Below are positions 14,254 through 16,022 of a stretch of 16,022 bases of DNA, piece after piece. The DNA is from CAZGQY01 sp964528035 (GTDB lineage Bacteria; Pseudomonadota; Gammaproteobacteria; Methylococcales; UBA1147), in assembly GCA_964528035.1 (NCBI GenBank), contig CAZGQY010000092.1, forward strand, positions 1 through 16,022. The letters are read 5' to 3'. How positions within the stretch are numbered: position 1 is the first letter of the stretch; each line of letters opens with the position of its first letter. Under the pieces are notes generated by a model, which was not told where the DNA came from, did no database searches, and worked only from the letters and a program-made list of their open reading frames with translations. Made by a program: the position numbers and the translations under genes.

Positions 14254-15969
14254 CTAACCCGGCAACCATTCGTATATTGCTTTCACTTTATTTCCCTGTC
14301 CCATATATTCAACAGAACGACAAATCTTTTTCACCAGACCTATACCCTGGTCTACGGGTTTGTCGCTATTCATATCAGTATTTTTTGTATAGTCAAATCC
14401 CTTGCCGCTATCTTCAATACCAATAGTCAATTGACCACCTCTACCGATTGGCTCGTGTATTATGCCGACGAATATTGTACCCGATTCCAGCGCATTCAAC
14501 TTCTGTTCTTTCAATTTGTAATATTTGTCAATTCCATCGGGCGTAGACTTTATGCTGGCATCCAATTCCAACAGACCATATTCCAGTGCATTGGCAAATA
14601 ACTCAGCAATAACAATATATATTGGATCACGGTATCTTTGCAGATCCTGAATTTCCATCACCAGATGCAAAATAATTGGAACAGGATCCACTTGCTGAAG
14701 GGTACACACATCAAACTCCATTTTAGTCTTCCAACTGCCTGGAATAATGGCATGACTAAAATCACCAGATTCATTCCCAGCTGATTCCAAAAGCCTCGAA
14801 TCACAGGATAATTCAACCAGAGTGATATCATCCTGCTGAGCCACACCACAGCTAAACTTACTCAATGCACTTTGAATCGAATTGAAATAGGTCGAAGAAG
14901 CCGAATCGGGATCTTGCAAGCAAGACAAAACACCCTCACTACCAAACTGTTTAGCGTCAATATTTTCAGTTTCAATAACACCATCGGAAAACGTATAAAA
15001 GAGATCATCTGCGTTAACATCAAAGCGCTGAATCGTTGGATCAAACTGATTGGAGTCGACAATTCCGAGTGGCAAATTAGTCGAAACAATGTTTCGAATT
15101 TCACCACTGAATGAATTTAACAAGTAGTGATCCGGCAGACCACCGGTAGAAACTGTCAAAGTGTTGTTTATGCCGTCCATACAGACAAAACACGCGCCAA
15201 AGAACATATCTACTGGCAGTAAGGCAAACAGTTTCCGATTGATCTCCATGATAATTTCATAAACACCGAATCCTTTTTTCGCCATTCCGTAAAACACTTC
15301 AGCAGTGGGGCCCACGCCAATAGATGCGCAAAGACCATGACCGGTAAAATCGCCCAACAGGATATAATGCAAACCGGAAGGAGTCCTGGCGGACAATAAA
15401 ACATCGCCATTAAATGAAGAACTCGCAGTCTGTAAATATTTCAAATTCGGTGATTCAACGAATCCTTTCTTTATATAGTTGTCGTAAAGAGAGGCAGCGA
15501 CCTGCTGTTCTCGTTCAGCCAACTGTTTATAGTTTTCAAGTTGCTGTTGTTTTTCGTATTGCTCCTGATAGAGCCTTACGACTCTCAACATTGCTTTAAT
15601 CTTTGCGTACAGCACAGCCTGTTCGGCGGACTTGGCAATAAAATCATCACCTCCCGCAGCAGTACATTCTTCCAGGTAGCGCGTAGTCTCCGCCCCGGTT
15701 ACGAATATAATCGGTACATATCGATCATTACCGGCTCGCGCCCTGATTCCTGCAGCCGCCTCTATACCACTCATTTCAGGCATAATGATGTCCAGCAGGA
15801 CTAAATCCGGATTTTCCCGGGAAAATAAATCCACGGCCTGGCGGCCATCCTCCGCGAGCACAACCTGATAACCTGCAGACTCCAAAGTTCCCTTCAGTAC
15901 TACGCGCTGAACCTTGCTGTCATCCGCTACCAGAATTTTTACCGCTGGTCCAGTGAGAGTCAGCTGTTC
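14254..15969 (-). CDS. REC-PP2C(SpoIIE)-HATPase response regulator, start codon lost at the repeat
   Basis: The frame is open from 15969 for 571 residues, but a TGA (15972-15970) formed at the repeat junction blocks it and no ATG or GTG start is available. Its true N-terminus is therefore missing. A TTG at 15885 would delete the first receiver strand. Numbering from 15969: REC ~9-125 (AVKILVADDSK, phospho-Asp60, Lys113); coiled linker ~130-160; SpoIIE-type PP2C phosphatase ~180-390 with NGDVLL (Asp189), LLGDFTGHG (Asp207), TFSDGVIETEN (Asp329) and QQDDITLV (Asp380/381); RsbW-like ATPase ~420-571 with ELFANALEYG and EDSGKGF. This is a partner-switching architecture: the receiver controls a phosphatase and an anti-sigma-like kinase acting on a STAS protein. 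Pseudomonas HsbR has a similar layout as I recall. No STAS gene is in the window. Confidence 0.9.
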   Translation of the reverse strand, partial: EQLTLTGPAVKILVADDSKVQRVVLKGTLESAGYQVVLAEDGRQAVDLFSRENPDLVLLDIIMPEMSGIEAAAGIRARAGNDRYVPIIFVTGAETTRYLEECTAAGGDDFIAKSAEQAVLYAKIKAMLRVVRLYQEQYEKQQQLENYKQLAEREQQVAASLYDNYIKKGFVESPNLKYLQTASSSFNGDVLLSARTPSGLHYILLGDFTGHGLCASIGVGPTAEVFYGMAKKGFGVYEIIMEINRKLFALLPVDMFFGACFVCMDGINNTLTVSTGGLPDHYLLNSFSGEIRNIVSTNLPLGIVDSNQFDPTIQRFDVNADDLFYTFSDGVIETENIDAKQFGSEGVLSCLQDPDSASSTYFNSIQSALSKFSCGVAQQDDITLVELSCDSRLLESAGNESGDFSHAIIPGSWKTKMEFDVCTLQQVDPVPIILHLVMEIQDLQRYRDPIYIVIAELFANALEYGLLELDASIKSTPDGIDKYYKLKEQKLNALESGTIFVGIIHEPIGRGGQLTIGIEDSGKGFDYTKNTDMNSDKPVDQGIGLVKKICRSVEYMGQGNKVKAIYEWLPG

Positions 15970-15970
15970 T

Positions 15971-16022
15971 CACGGCGAAACGGTTCTAAACTTCTTGACA
16001 CGAGGATTTCATTCGTGGTGGT
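15971..16022. repeat. Right copy of the 52-bp terminal inverted repeat
   Basis: This is the exact reverse complement of bases 2-53, ending on the last base of the window. It carries TTGACA at 15995-16000 reading outward and the CACGA/TCGTG hairpin (16013-16017 with 15999-16003). Its inner edge falls just before the receiver domain of the regulator gene and removes that gene's start codon. Confidence 0.95.

Overview
The window looks like chromosomal sequence from a gammaproteobacterium. This is an inference from the protein families: MASE1/CHASE hybrid kinases, receiver proteins with phosphatase and anti-sigma-type ATPase outputs, and a DUF2760 / paired-Hsp70 cluster. There are no rRNA or tRNA genes, transposases, phage genes or CRISPR arrays. 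Base composition and codon use look uniform by eye (not computed).

Layout. Bases 2-53 and 15971-16022 are a perfect 52-bp inverted repeat lying at the very ends of the window. It cuts the gene at each end. On the left is the C-terminal part of a response-regulator-like protein, followed by an unrecognised helical cytoplasmic protein. Next comes a 949-aa MASE1-CHASE-HisKA-HATPase-REC hybrid histidine kinase on the minus strand. A 373-bp gap separates it from a divergent REC-HATPase regulator, and the gap holds a candidate kinase promoter with a palindrome and a nested stem-loop ahead of the regulator. A small secreted protein follows.

The centre is a plus-strand cluster: a membrane-anchored DUF2760 protein, translationally coupled to a 688-aa atypical Hsp70, then a second 928-aa atypical Hsp70 with a long helical C-terminal extension (DUF3731 type). 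No J-protein or GrpE is encoded here. Both Hsp70s keep the ATPase phosphate motifs but lack a recognisable acidic-hydrophobic interdomain linker.

The right part is on the minus strand. It holds a METTL7-like methyltransferase, a 543-bp gap with a strong candidate structured RNA on the plus strand, a secreted thermonuclease with an extra N-terminal DUF4124-like and a C-terminal domain, and a REC-PP2C-HATPase regulator whose 5' end is cut by the right repeat.

How the genes work together (inference). Two themes coexist. One is phosphorelay and partner-switching signalling: the hybrid kinase and two receiver proteins whose outputs are SpoIIE-like phosphatase and/or RsbW-like ATPase modules sharing an unusual insert. 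No STAS anti-anti-sigma factor or sigma factor is in the window. The other is an atypical two-Hsp70 machine with its own membrane partner. The most notable points are the end repeats that cut two genes, the diverged Hsp70 pair, and the candidate ncRNA near 13162-13323.
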